The translations under genes were made by a program, and so were the position numbers. A DNA stretch of 64,000 bases from an uncultured Lachnospiraceae bacterium (GTDB lineage Bacteria > Bacillota > Clostridia > Lachnospirales > Lachnospiraceae), in the NCBI GenBank assembly GCA_910588775.1, contig CAJURH010000001.1, positions 124,001 to 188,000 of the forward strand. Direction: 5' to 3'. Within the stretch, counting starts at the first letter, position 1; each line of letters opens with the position of its first letter. Shown piece by piece: positions 25,847 through 34,562 of the stretch. The notes under the pieces are model-generated. The model did not search any database. It had not been told where the DNA came from and was given only the letters and a program-made list of their open reading frames with translations.

Positions 25847-27181
25847 ATGAAAAAGCATTTAAGGGTTTTTAATATAGAGATTTCGGCTCTTTTACTCCTT
25901 TTTATCCTGTTCCTCTTCCCGGCGGCGCCTGTGCAGGGAGCGTCTGACCTTAAGCTGAATTACGATGAAATTTCCATTGCTGTGGGAAAGACAAAAGCGT
26001 TGGCCGTGGATTTTGCCGGGGAAAACAAAATTTCGTGGAGCAGTTCCAATGATGGGGTGGCCTCTGTCACCCCTGCCGGAAAAGTTACTGGGAAAAAAGG
26101 CGGCTCGGCCTTTATCACCGCCAAAGTGGCTGGCCAGCGGTTGAAATGCCGGGTGACGGTGAAATCCCTGCAGATGAAAAAATCTTCCATGATTATGCAA
26201 AAAGGCAGTTCCGTCTCCCTGAAGCTTTCCCGCAAGAACATTTCCGGCAAAGTCATCTGGAGCGCCAGCGATGGGAAAGTTGCCGCCGTCAATGGAAAAG
26301 GGAGGGTGACCGGGAAGAAGCGCGGCGTTGTGACCATCACCGCCAAAGCGGACGGCTGCACGGCCACTTGCCGAATACGGGTGGTGAAAGCCAGCCTAAG
26401 CGCCACGAAGATTTCCATTGTGAAGGGAAAGACGAAAGCTTTGAGCATTTCCGGAACTTCCAAGAAGCCAGCCTGGTCCAGCAGCAGACCGTCCGTGGCT
26501 TCCGTGGATAAAACAGGGAAAATCACTGCCAAAAAGAAAGGAACGGCGGTGATTACGGCAGCCATAGACTCCATTGCGCTGACCTGCAAGGTTACGGTCA
26601 CATATCCGGTCTGGAACAAACGGATGGACCAATACCAGAATAAATCTGGCGTAAAGCAGCTTCTATTTGTGAAATATACAGGCGGTTCCAGAGCTAATGT
26701 ATTGCTGTATACGAAAGTAAAGAAAAAGTGGAAGAAAGTTCTCTCTTGTCCGGGATATGTAGGGTCCGGCGGGATTGGAGAGGCCAGGGAGTGGGCGCCG
26801 ATTACGCCCAGCGGGACCTATACGCTGACCAGCGGATTTGGAATTTTGCCCAATCCGGGGGCGAAGACGCCTTATCTGCAAGTCAATCAAAACCATTACT
26901 GGTGTTCCGATGAGGCGTACTACAATCAGTTGATTGATATTTCCCAGAAACCCCACAACTGCAGCGGCGAGCATTTGATTGATTACGCGCCCAGCTACAA
27001 TTATGGCATGTTTTTGGATTACAACAAAGAATGCGTCTATCCGAAAGGCTCCGCTATCTTCCTGCATTGCAGTGGAAATTATGCGTATACTGGCGGCTGC
27101 ATTGCAGTCAGCCAGCCGGATATGATAAAAATCTTGCAGACAGTGGAAAAAGGAGCGAAGATCTGCATTTATAACAAGTAG
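25847..27181 (+). CDS. secreted protein with Ig-like (Big_2) domains and an L,D-transpeptidase-type catalytic domain
   Basis: A signal peptide (residues 1-32, ending PVQGAS) is followed by three bacterial Ig-like Big_2 modules (about 35-110, 115-185 and 188-262), each with the WSSS(N/R)xxVASV and GKVTGKKKGxAxIT pattern. The C-terminal domain (about 270-444) ends with HCSGNYAYTGGCIAV, matching the YkuD-like H-x(n)-S/T-x-GC active site with Thr in place of Ser and Ala after the Cys, as in the YafK branch. It probably cross-links or modifies cell wall. The start ATG 25847 is preferred to an in-frame start inside the previous gene. Confidence 0.85.
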   Translation: MKKHLRVFNIEISALLLLFILFLFPAAPVQGASDLKLNYDEISIAVGKTKALAVDFAGENKISWSSSNDGVASVTPAGKVTGKKGGSAFITAKVAGQRLKCRVTVKSLQMKKSSMIMQKGSSVSLKLSRKNISGKVIWSASDGKVAAVNGKGRVTGKKRGVVTITAKADGCTATCRIRVVKASLSATKISIVKGKTKALSISGTSKKPAWSSSRPSVASVDKTGKITAKKKGTAVITAAIDSIALTCKVTVTYPVWNKRMDQYQNKSGVKQLLFVKYTGGSRANVLLYTKVKKKWKKVLSCPGYVGSGGIGEAREWAPITPSGTYTLTSGFGILPNPGAKTPYLQVNQNHYWCSDEAYYNQLIDISQKPHNCSGEHLIDYAPSYNYGMFLDYNKECVYPKGSAIFLHCSGNYAYTGGCIAVSQPDMIKILQTVEKGAKICIYNK

Positions 27182-27194
27182 AAAAAAGATTGCG

Positions 27195-27238
27195 CATTCC
27201 CTTGTTTTTTGCCTTTAGGGGCATTTGACAAGGGAATG
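27195..27238. repeat. strong inverted repeat, possible terminator
   Basis: CATTCCCTTGT (27195-27205) and ACAAGGGAATG (27228-27238) form a perfect 11-pair stem. No T-run follows on the plus strand, so termination is uncertain. Confidence 0.55.
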
Positions 27239-27278
27239 TCTGTATGCTTAAAAGGCAGGCAAAAAGGAGGAGAGGGCG

Positions 27279-28175
27279 ATGCAGGAAAGCAGATTATTTA
27301 AGATTGTGTACCATCTGCTTGACAAAGGACAGGCCACCGCCCCGGAATTGGCCAAAAAGTTCGAAGTGTCGGTTCGAACGATTTACAGAGATATTGATGC
27401 CTTAAGCGCGGCGGGCATTCCCATTTATACAGAGGCGGGCAGAAATGGCGGCGTTCATTTAATGAGGGACTTTGTCTTGGACAGGACCCTATTATCCAAG
27501 GAAGAGAAACAGGAAATCCTCACGGCATTACAGAGCGTAAATGCCACGCAGAATATAGGCCGAAGCCAAACATTGCAAAAACTTTCCGCGATGTTTCATC
27601 TCAACTGGCAGGATTGGCTTGAGGTGGACTTTTCCAGATGGGGGAATGAAAGGTTTGACAATGAGAAATTCGAGTCGCTGAAGTCGGCAGTTATCCATTG
27701 CAGAAATGTTAAAATTCAGTATGCCAGTTCTTATGAGGTTATAAGTGAAAGAATCGTGCAGCCCTGTAAACTTGCCTACAAGGCAAAAGCCTGGTATTTA
27801 AAAGCCTTTTGCACAGAGAAACAGGATTGGCGGACATTCAAATTAAATCGAATCTTGGATGTGGAGGTTTTGGATGAATGTTTTCAACGTCGTAGTTTTC
27901 CGGGGTCGGTAGACGTTTGCGAGGGGGAATATCGCCAAATTACGCTGCGGTTTCCCAGAGAAATGGCATACCGCGTCTACGATGAGTTTGATAAAACGCA
28001 AGTGCAACAACAGCCCAATGGCGACCTGATTGCCTCTGCAAAAATGCCAGAAGATGCGTGGCTCATAGGTTTTTTGCTCTCGTTTGGAACACAGGTGGAT
28101 ATACTTTCACCTGTTTATTTGAGAGAGACCATAGCAAAACAGGCAAAATTAATATATGAAAAAAATAAACCTTGA
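27279..28175 (+). CDS. YafY-type HTH and WYL domain transcriptional regulator
   Basis: The 298-residue protein has an N-terminal HTH_11 domain (residues 5-60, with LAKKFEVSVRTIYRDIDAL) and a WYL sensor domain (about 135-215, with CKLAYKAKAWYLKAFC) followed by a WYL C-terminal extension. WYL domains bind nucleotide-like ligands and regulate stress or defence genes. The nearest candidate target is the zinc-ribbon gene 78 bases downstream. An AGGAGGAG site precedes the ATG. Confidence 0.9.
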   Translation: MQESRLFKIVYHLLDKGQATAPELAKKFEVSVRTIYRDIDALSAAGIPIYTEAGRNGGVHLMRDFVLDRTLLSKEEKQEILTALQSVNATQNIGRSQTLQKLSAMFHLNWQDWLEVDFSRWGNERFDNEKFESLKSAVIHCRNVKIQYASSYEVISERIVQPCKLAYKAKAWYLKAFCTEKQDWRTFKLNRILDVEVLDECFQRRSFPGSVDVCEGEYRQITLRFPREMAYRVYDEFDKTQVQQQPNGDLIASAKMPEDAWLIGFLLSFGTQVDILSPVYLRETIAKQAKLIYEKNKP

Positions 28176-28253
28176 CAGAGGGCGTCAGGATATGTGTGTT
28201 ATATTCGTATTATAGTAAATATTGAACACATTGGAAAGACGGAGGTAAGGAAA

Positions 28254-28529
28254 ATGGACGCGATGAATCAGAGATTTTGTCAGTGCTGTGGCATGCCGAT
28301 GGGAGAGACGGATGAACTATGTGGAACAAATGCCGATGGCGGCAAAAATGAGGAATATTGCAAGTATTGTTTTGAAAACGGCGCGTTTACTTTTAAGGGT
28401 ACAATGGAAGAAATGATTGAGGTATGCGTACCCAATATGGCGGCTGCCAACCCAAACATGGATGAAGAAGAAGCGAGAAAAATCATGCTTGAGTGGTTCC
28501 CCACATTAAAGCGATGGAAAAAGGAATAA
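28254..28529 (+). CDS. putative zinc-ribbon protein
   Basis: The 91-residue protein begins MDAMNQRFCQCCGMPM, followed by a second Cys pair in EYCKYCFENG, giving a four-cysteine zinc ribbon (CxxC...CxxC) as in the 'putative zinc ribbon' family found beside WYL and MerR regulators. The C-terminal half is helical (MDEEEARKIMLEWFPTLKRW). The start ATG 28254 has a GGAGGTAAGG site; the upstream in-frame start at 28194 has none. Confidence 0.82.
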   Translation: MDAMNQRFCQCCGMPMGETDELCGTNADGGKNEEYCKYCFENGAFTFKGTMEEMIEVCVPNMAAANPNMDEEEARKIMLEWFPTLKRWKKE

Positions 28530-28599
28530 ATATTTCAGTTTTTTGCATGGGCAGGGGTCAGCTTTCTGTTTAACTGAAAATAGAATTTGGAGTGATGTT

Positions 28600-28992
28600 A
28601 TGAAGAAAAGAATCCTATGCATCTTGTGCATAACACTGGCATTGTTCGCGCTGGCGTACGAAAAAAATGGTAAAGTCTCCTTAAAATCCGGCGCATATAT
28701 ATTACAAAATGCCCAGCGGGACGTTCCTGGAGACTTTACCATTACCATTTATGACGATGGGACTTTTCAGAGTTATGAAACGCCCATCAGTAGTTATATT
28801 GGGATGGGCAGTTACATAATAAAAGGGGACGTAGTTACTTTAAAAGAAGACGGGGCTGGGTGCACTGGGGATATAAACCGGTATCGAATTGTAGATGGTC
28901 ATTTATTATTTCTTCGTGATGGTTCCGCCAATTATTCTTTTGTTCCTCTGGAAGACGGAGCCGCCTTTATGTGGGCGTCAGACGTTCCATAA
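28600..28992 (+). CDS. small secreted or membrane-anchored protein of unknown function
   Basis: The 130-residue protein has an N-terminal signal or anchor (residues 1-18: KKRILCILCITLALFALA) and a beta-rich domain with SGAYILQN, FTITIYDDGTFQSYETP and RYRIVDGHLLFL, which resembles small lipocalin- or copper-resistance-like beta sheets without a clear family. The two Cys in the hydrophobic core do not form a proper lipobox. The start ATG 28600 lies after TTGGAGTGA. Function unknown. Confidence 0.7.
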   Translation: MKKRILCILCITLALFALAYEKNGKVSLKSGAYILQNAQRDVPGDFTITIYDDGTFQSYETPISSYIGMGSYIIKGDVVTLKEDGAGCTGDINRYRIVDGHLLFLRDGSANYSFVPLEDGAAFMWASDVP

Positions 28993-29011
28993 GAAAATTC
29001 GAATTTCATAA

Positions 29012-29890
29012 TCAATTCCTTGAGAATTTCTCCCTGTATTTTACTGGGCTGCACCCAAAACGTTTGCGAAAAGTCTCGGAAAAATAGCTGGCCCCGGAAA
29101 ATCCCACTTCGTAGCTGATTTCAGAAATCGTCCTGTCTGTGGTAGCCATAAGCGCAATGCTTCTTTCCAGGCGATACGAGATCAAATAATTGACGGGAGT
29201 CTTATCCAGGTATCGGCGAAACAAAGAGCAGCATTTGCTCTTGCACACGCTGCCTGCAGCGGCGATTTCGTCCAGGGAAATTTTTTCGGCGTAATGTTTT
29301 TGTATGTATTCCATCATATCCCGCACAGCAGTTAGCTGGTCGGCGGATCTGGCAAAGCAGTGTCGCTCCCGGGGGACGTGATTATACAATTCCTGCCATA
29401 TCTGGCAGAACAGGCTATGTATCCGCAGCGGGAAGGCCGGCTGGTTCAGAGAATCACGCATCTGTAGGAGCGCATCCAGGATACTGCGTTCCCAATCCAC
29501 GTCCGCATGCAGTGGCCAGAAGTCAAGGGATGGATTGAGCAGAATGGGCGCCACGTATTCCTGTTCCATGGACAATGTGCAGCACAGAAGCCTGGGATGG
29601 AGCAAAATACAGAGAAACTGGCATTCCCTGCGGTCTTTGGAAAAACCGTAGTGGAGCTGGCGGGAGTTGACGAAAACGCCGTCGCCTTTTTGCATGGCCA
29701 CAGTCTGTCCGTTGACGTTGTAGTTCATTTCCCCGGAGAGAATGACGATGAATTCCACATCGCTGTGCCAGTGGCTTAAGGCCGTATAGCCTGGGTACTG
29801 GGACAGACGGTCTTCTTCGATGAAGAGAAAATGCTCTGGGTAGCTGTAGGGGACATTTTCGGAATGGTCTTCATTCAGGTCAAGAATCAT
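29012..29890 (-). CDS. AraC family transcriptional regulator with cupin sensor
   Basis: The 292-residue protein has an N-terminal AraC-type cupin (HWHSDVEFIVILSGEMNY, residues about 40-57) and two C-terminal helix-turn-helix motifs (about 190-290; ISLDEIAAAGSVCKSKCCSLF and TISEISYEVGFSGASYFSETFRKRFG). It is divergent from the MFS transporter and acetyltransferase genes, the usual layout for a sugar-responsive activator and its target. A palindrome at 29926-29942 lies in the shared region. Confidence 0.92.
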   Translation of the reverse strand: MILDLNEDHSENVPYSYPEHFLFIEEDRLSQYPGYTALSHWHSDVEFIVILSGEMNYNVNGQTVAMQKGDGVFVNSRQLHYGFSKDRRECQFLCILLHPRLLCCTLSMEQEYVAPILLNPSLDFWPLHADVDWERSILDALLQMRDSLNQPAFPLRIHSLFCQIWQELYNHVPRERHCFARSADQLTAVRDMMEYIQKHYAEKISLDEIAAAGSVCKSKCCSLFRRYLDKTPVNYLISYRLERSIALMATTDRTISEISYEVGFSGASYFSETFRKRFGCSPVKYREKFSRN

Positions 29891-29925
29891 TTCTGGTATT
29901 CTCCAATTTTTTCACAGATTTTAAA

Positions 29926-29942
29926 ATAACAACGATTGTTAT
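29926..29942. promoter_or_regulatory. operator-like palindrome between araC-type gene and MFS gene
   Basis: ATAACAA-CGA-TTGTTAT is a perfect 7-3-7 palindrome in the 261-base divergent spacer, 36 bases upstream of the regulator start codon. On the minus strand a TATAAT lies just upstream of it, so it would cover the transcription start of the regulator. Confidence 0.45.
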
Positions 29943-30151
29943 AGTATTATACGATATATTGAAAGAAATGAAAAGTTTTTTACAATATAATTATAACAAG
30001 TAGCGTGCAGCGCTTTCTTTCCAGTGGTTCCATGTATGGCTATGGTGGAAAGGTAAGGGAAGATGGTGAAAACGGTATATGGATGCTCCCTTTTCCAATG
30101 CCGTTATGCTGCATGCTTTTTGTGAAAAATTGAAAGAAGGATGTGGAGAAG

Positions 30152-31327
30152 ATGGGAAAGAAGCAAAAGGCAGTGATTACGGCCGGATGTTTTGGGGGAT
30201 ATTTTTTATTTGGATTTATTGATAATATGAAAGGCACGACGCTGCCAGCTATATTAGAGGATATGGGATTCGATCACTCTACAGCAGGTATGATTATTTG
30301 CAGCGAGTATACAGGTTTCTTTCTTGCCACGTTTTTGGCGGGGCTGCTTGCGGATTTGTTCGGCAAAAAAGCTACACTTGTCTTGGCCGGCTTTTGCCTG
30401 ATTCTTGGCGTGGCGGGGTATGCGTCGTCTTTTCACCTGTTTCTTTTTGTTGGTTTTATTTTTTTGATTGGCCTGGGGCTTGGCGCTCTGGAACTTGGTG
30501 GGAGCAACGTTCTTTCAGGGCTTTGGGGCGGACGCAGCGGACGGTATCTGAACCTTTTGAATGCATGTTACGGCCTGGGAGCTATTGTTACGCCTGTGGT
30601 TGCGGGACATTGGCTGGGTCTGGGAATCTCCTGGCGGGCGGTTTACAGGTATAGTTTGTTTCTAATATTGCCAATTACTCTGTATTTTATTATAATGAAA
30701 GTTCCAAGAGAGGAAAAGAAGGATGGACGGCGGGAAAGGGTTGATGGTAAAGAGCTGCTTGCCATTATCCTGCACAAAAAAGTTTTGTTTATGTATGTGG
30801 TGATTTTTGCCTATGTAGCTGCGGAGATTGGCACAGCTACATGGTTTGTGGAATTTTTGCAAAAAGAGAAACAAATGCCGGCTTCTGTCAGTTCTGTCTG
30901 TTTTTCCATTTATTTTGTGGGTATGACTGTCGGGCGTTTGCTGGGAAGTCTGTTTGTGGATCGGGTGGGTCATAGGAGGAGTCTGTTGATTTTTACAGGG
31001 ATTTCCAGTTTGTCTTTGGCAGTGGGAATCTTTGGTTCAGGCTATGTGTCGTTTGCGTTGATATTTACGGGCTTTGGATTTTCTATTATTTTTCCCACAT
31101 CGACGACGGTGGTTTCCGGGATACCTTCGAAAAATTCGGGGATTTTGCTGGGCAGTTTCTTTGCTTTCGGAGGACTGGGCGGCATGGTAGGTCCCTATCT
31201 GATAGGGGTTGTGAATGATTTTTTGGGACTGAAGGCTGGAATGGCGGTGAATCTTGTATTTTGCGGGATGATTGCGGTGGCTTTATGGATGCGTGTGAGA
31301 GACAAAAAAGATATGGAGGTAAGCTGA
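30152..31327 (+). CDS. MFS transporter, FucP-like sugar permease type
   Basis: This major facilitator protein of 391 residues has about 12 hydrophobic helices. The loop 2-3 motif reads LLADLFGKKATLV (residues near 70) and its repeat DRVGHRRSLLIF (near 274). The general look (GxxFGxxDNxxG start, GLGLGALELGGSN) is that of the fucose/glucose permease branch. The start ATG 30152 is supported by GGAG; GTG 30143 is an alternative. It is cotranscribed with the acetyltransferase gene two bases downstream. Confidence 0.87.
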   Translation: MGKKQKAVITAGCFGGYFLFGFIDNMKGTTLPAILEDMGFDHSTAGMIICSEYTGFFLATFLAGLLADLFGKKATLVLAGFCLILGVAGYASSFHLFLFVGFIFLIGLGLGALELGGSNVLSGLWGGRSGRYLNLLNACYGLGAIVTPVVAGHWLGLGISWRAVYRYSLFLILPITLYFIIMKVPREEKKDGRRERVDGKELLAIILHKKVLFMYVVIFAYVAAEIGTATWFVEFLQKEKQMPASVSSVCFSIYFVGMTVGRLLGSLFVDRVGHRRSLLIFTGISSLSLAVGIFGSGYVSFALIFTGFGFSIIFPTSTTVVSGIPSKNSGILLGSFFAFGGLGGMVGPYLIGVVNDFLGLKAGMAVNLVFCGMIAVALWMRVRDKKDMEVS

Positions 31328-31329
31328 AT

Positions 31330-31938
31330 ATGAATATTTATGAGAAAATGCACAGTGGGGAACTGTATTGTCCTCTGAAAAAGGAGCTGGTTGATCTGCA
31401 GGCGCGCTGTCTGGATAAACTCTATGATTACAACATGTCCCGTCCCACGGAGAAGGAGAAACGGAAACGTCTTCTTCAGGAACTGTTTGCCGAGATTGGG
31501 GAAGGGTGTTATATAGAGCCGCCGTTTCACGCCAGTTTTGGCGGGCGCCATGTCTATTTGGGCAAACATGTTTATGCGAATTTCAATCTGACGCTGGTGG
31601 ACGACACCTATATTTATGTGGGGGATTATACCATGTTCGGGCCAAATGTTGTAGTGGCGACGGCGGGACATCCGATTTTGCCCCAGTTGCGGGAGAAGGA
31701 ATACCAGTACAATTTCCCGGTCCGCATAGGCCGAAACTGTTGGATTGGAGCCGGGGCCATTCTTGTGCCAGGCGTGACCATCGGGGACGATGTGGTCATA
31801 GGCGCTGGCAGCGTTGTGACGAAAGACATTCCGGACCGGGTGGTGGCGGTGGGGAATCCCTGCAGAGTTCTCCGGCAGGTGAACGAACACGATGAGGAGT
31901 ATTATTTCAAAGACCGGAAAATAAGTCTTGAGAAATGA
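31330..31938 (+). CDS. sugar O-acetyltransferase (maltose acetyltransferase/LacA/NodL family)
   Basis: The 202-residue protein has an N-terminal Mac domain (MHSGELYCP, then RCLDKLYDYN) and a left-handed beta-helix of hexapeptide repeats (about 75-190) including GDYTMFGPNV, the catalytic-site ATAGHP (near 113-118) and NCWIGAGAILVPGVTIGDDVVIGAGSVV. It transfers acetyl from acetyl-CoA to a sugar hydroxyl. It overlaps the transcript of the MFS gene (two-base gap), so it may acetylate the imported sugar or remove excess of it. Confidence 0.92.
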   Translation: MNIYEKMHSGELYCPLKKELVDLQARCLDKLYDYNMSRPTEKEKRKRLLQELFAEIGEGCYIEPPFHASFGGRHVYLGKHVYANFNLTLVDDTYIYVGDYTMFGPNVVVATAGHPILPQLREKEYQYNFPVRIGRNCWIGAGAILVPGVTIGDDVVIGAGSVVTKDIPDRVVAVGNPCRVLRQVNEHDEEYYFKDRKISLEK

Positions 31939-31944
31939 GAGAGA

Positions 31945-32005
31945 AAAGCCGATAGTCAACCTAAAAATAAAATGGGTTGACTATCGGCTTTCGCTGTGTT
32001 ATCCT
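31945..32005 (+). promoter_or_regulatory. BirA-type operator and promoter of the biotin operon
   Basis: AAAGCCGATAGTCAACC (31945-31961) and GGTTGACTATCGGCTTT (31975-31991) are perfect 17-base complements with a 13-base AT-rich centre. The AACC-N13-GGTT core matches the layout of Firmicute biotin operators. The promoter TTGACT (31977-31982), 17 bases, TATCCT (32000-32005), with an extended -10 TG, overlaps the right arm, so BirA bound here would block RNA polymerase. The hairpin could also end transcription from the acetyltransferase gene. Confidence 0.78.
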
Positions 32006-32028
32006 TTCTTTACATGGAGGTGGAAATA

Positions 32029-33039
32029 TTGGGAACCAAGGAATTGAAAACCAAAGATAAACTTCTTGCGCTTTTTGAGGAGAACAAAGGCGTCTATTTT
32101 TCCGGGGAGGAAATCGCTGAGAAATTTTCAGTTTCCCGTACCGCCGTGTGGAAAGCCGTCAACCGTCTGCGCAGTCAGGGTTACCAGATAGACGCCGTTC
32201 CCAATAAGGGGTACAGCCTTTCCGTTGACACGGACATTCTCTCCACCCAGGGAATGGGAAAATATTTGCGGCCCATCTGTTCAAAATTAAAGCTGCACAT
32301 GCTGCCCATGGCAACGTCCACCAACGCCTGGATGCGGCAGCAGGCGGAGGCAGGCGCGCCGGAGGGGTATGCGGTGATTGCCAACGCCCAGACAGAGGGG
32401 CGAGGACGGCAGGGCCGTCGCTTTTATTCCCCTGCGGACACGGGCGTCTATATGAGCCTTTTGTTGCGTCCTGGCAAGTATTCCCCCAGCCAGTCGGTGA
32501 AGCTCACCACTATGGCCGCGGTGGCCGCATGTGAAGCCATGGAGAAAGTTTCTGGAAAGTCCGCGCAGATCAAATGGGTCAACGACATTTATATGGACGG
32601 CAGGAAAGTCAGCGGCATCTTAACCGAGGCCGCTCTGGGCCTGGAAGACGGCAGTCTGGATTATGTGATTCTGGGAATCGGCGTTAACGCCTATCCGCCC
32701 AGAGAGGGATTTCCGGCAGAAATTCGGGACCTGGCCGGAGCGGTGTTTCAACAGCCCCAAGACGATGGGAAAAACCGTCTGGCGGCTGAATTTTTGAACC
32801 GATTTATGGGTTACTACGCCGAAGAAGAATCGTCAGATTATGCAAAAGAATACCAGGCCAGGAGCTTGGCCATTGGAAAGGAAGTGGAGGTCCTGTCATC
32901 GGTCGGCGCTCGAAAAGCGAAAGCGCTGGATGTGGATGGGGACTGCCGCTTGGTGGTTCAATACGAAGATGGCCAGACGGAGGCGTTGTCCTCGGGAGAG
33001 ATTCGCGTCCGGCTTACACAGCAGGGAGGATTGACATGA
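32029..33039 (+). CDS. birA: bifunctional biotin operon repressor/biotin--protein ligase
   Basis: The 336-residue BirA has an N-terminal winged helix (residues 1-65; FSGEEIAEKFSVSRTAVWKAVNRL), a ligase domain (about 80-270) with the biotinyl-AMP loop GRGRQGR (near 124-130) and KWVNDIY (near 184), and a C-terminal SH3-like domain. It attaches biotin to carboxylases and represses biotin genes. The start TTG 32029 is chosen because GGAGGTGG precedes it; an ATG at 32014 would include that site. It overlaps bioY by four bases and lies behind its own operator. Confidence 0.93.
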   Translation: MGTKELKTKDKLLALFEENKGVYFSGEEIAEKFSVSRTAVWKAVNRLRSQGYQIDAVPNKGYSLSVDTDILSTQGMGKYLRPICSKLKLHMLPMATSTNAWMRQQAEAGAPEGYAVIANAQTEGRGRQGRRFYSPADTGVYMSLLLRPGKYSPSQSVKLTTMAAVAACEAMEKVSGKSAQIKWVNDIYMDGRKVSGILTEAALGLEDGSLDYVILGIGVNAYPPREGFPAEIRDLAGAVFQQPQDDGKNRLAAEFLNRFMGYYAEEESSDYAKEYQARSLAIGKEVEVLSSVGARKAKALDVDGDCRLVVQYEDGQTEALSSGEIRVRLTQQGGLT

Positions 33040-33590
33040 GAAAGGAAAAGACAAGAGATATGGTTTTGTGCGCCATGTTCGTGGCGTTGATTGTGGCAGG
33101 CGCGTTTATCAAGATACCCATTCCGGTGGTTCCGTTTACCTTACAGTATCTGTTTACCATGTTGGCGGGACTGTTGCTGGGCGGGAAAATGGGGGCGCTC
33201 TCCGTGTGCATTTACATGTTTCTGGGCCTGGCCGGGCTTCCCATTTTCGCCCAGGGCGGCGGCATTGGCTACATATTCCAGCCCAGTTTCGGCTACATCA
33301 TCGGTTTTGCGGCGGGCGCCTATGTGACGGGAAACATCGCCAACAAGACAAGCCGGCCCGGTTTCAAACGGCTGCTGTCTGCCAATTTTCTGGGGCTGGG
33401 AATTGTGTATCTGTTCGGCATGGCATATTATTATCTGATAAGCGACCTGTATCTGGGAACGCCCATCGGGCTTTGGCCGCTTTTCTTATACTGTTTCTTG
33501 CTGGCGGTTCCCGGCGACATTGCGTTGTGCATTGTGGGGGCGATTCTGGGCAAACGATTGATTCCACTGATTAAAGAAAGAAGGATATAG
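33036..33590 (+). CDS. bioY: biotin transporter BioY (ECF S component)
   Basis: This 184-residue S component of the biotin ECF transporter has six hydrophobic helices. The segments IPIPVVPFTLQYLFTMLAGLLLGGKMG (residues 26-52) and GGIGYIFQPSFGYIIGF (near 74-90) carry the biotin-binding signature. The start overlaps birA as ATGA. EcfA/T energy-coupling genes are not in this window, so it either uses shared ones or works alone. Confidence 0.94.
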   Translation: MRKEKTRDMVLCAMFVALIVAGAFIKIPIPVVPFTLQYLFTMLAGLLLGGKMGALSVCIYMFLGLAGLPIFAQGGGIGYIFQPSFGYIIGFAAGAYVTGNIANKTSRPGFKRLLSANFLGLGIVYLFGMAYYYLISDLYLGTPIGLWPLFLYCFLLAVPGDIALCIVGAILGKRLIPLIKERRI

Positions 33591-33593
33591 ACG

Positions 33594-34562
33594 ATGCAAA
33601 TAGAACAACTAGGCCATGCAGTGATGCAGGGCAGGCAAGTGACGAAAGAAGAGGCTCTCTGGCTGTATGAGCAGCCTTTGGAAAAACTGTGTCAGACGGC
33701 GGATGCCATACGGCTGCATTTCTGTTCCAATGGATTTGACGTCTGTACGATTATCAATGGCAAAAGCGGCCGCTGTTCGGAAAATTGCCGTTTCTGCGCG
33801 CAGTCTGCCCACAGCCATACGGGAGCGCAGGAATATCCGCTGCTCTGCGAGGAGGAAATCCTGGCGCAGGCCAAAACACAGGCCAGACAGGGGGTTTTGC
33901 GCTATTCCATCGTCACTTCCGGAAAAAAGCTCTCAGACCAGGAGGTGAATCAGATGTGCCAGGCGGTGCGCCGGATTCGTCGGGAGACAGACTTATCCGT
34001 CTGCGTCTCCTTTGGCCTTCTTGCAAAAGAACAATTTCAGAGATTAAGAGAGGCCGGGGTCTCCCGCGTGCATAACAATCTGGAAACTTCCCGGCGAAAT
34101 TTTCCAAACGTATGCACCACCCATACATTTGAGGATAAAATAAATGCCATCCAAGCCGCCAAAGAAGCGGGGCTTTCTGTCTGTAGCGGCGGAATCATGG
34201 GTCTGGGGGAAACACTGGAGGATCGGATTGAGATGGCACTGACGTTGCGGGAACTGGGCGTGAAAAGCGTGCCCGTTAATTTCTTAAATCCTATCCCCAA
34301 GACGCCCATGGAGCGAAACGAAAGGATTACCGAAGAAGAGGCGCGCCGGATTGTGGCGGTGTACCGTTTTCTTTTGCCAGAAGCGGCCATTCGCCTGGCC
34401 GGAGGGCGGGGCCTGCTGGCGGATAAGGGACGGGGATGTTTTCAGTCTGGGGCCAATGCGGCCATTTCCGGCGATATGCTGACCACAGCCGGCATCACCG
34501 TCCAGACGGATTTGGAGATTCTAAGAGAACTGGGATACGAAGTGAGGGCTGACCATGCATAG
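33594..34562 (+). CDS. bioB: biotin synthase
   Basis: The enzyme is a radical SAM protein inserting sulfur into dethiobiotin. The [4Fe-4S] motif CSENCRFC (residues 61-68) and the other conserved residues, including SYNLDTS-like HNNLETS (near 156) and IRLAGGR (near 263, with the Arg ligand of the [2Fe-2S] cluster), are present. The length of 322 residues is normal. It starts three bases after bioY and overlaps bioD by eight bases. Confidence 0.95.
   Translation: MQIEQLGHAVMQGRQVTKEEALWLYEQPLEKLCQTADAIRLHFCSNGFDVCTIINGKSGRCSENCRFCAQSAHSHTGAQEYPLLCEEEILAQAKTQARQGVLRYSIVTSGKKLSDQEVNQMCQAVRRIRRETDLSVCVSFGLLAKEQFQRLREAGVSRVHNNLETSRRNFPNVCTTHTFEDKINAIQAAKEAGLSVCSGGIMGLGETLEDRIEMALTLRELGVKSVPVNFLNPIPKTPMERNERITEEEARRIVAVYRFLLPEAAIRLAGGRGLLADKGRGCFQSGANAAISGDMLTTAGITVQTDLEILRELGYEVRADHA

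Noticed and set aside
31945..31991. Biotin-operon palindrome as merely a terminator
   Set aside because: There is no T-run after the stem, its centre fits the BirA operator spacing, and it overlaps a good promoter, so the operator reading is preferred.
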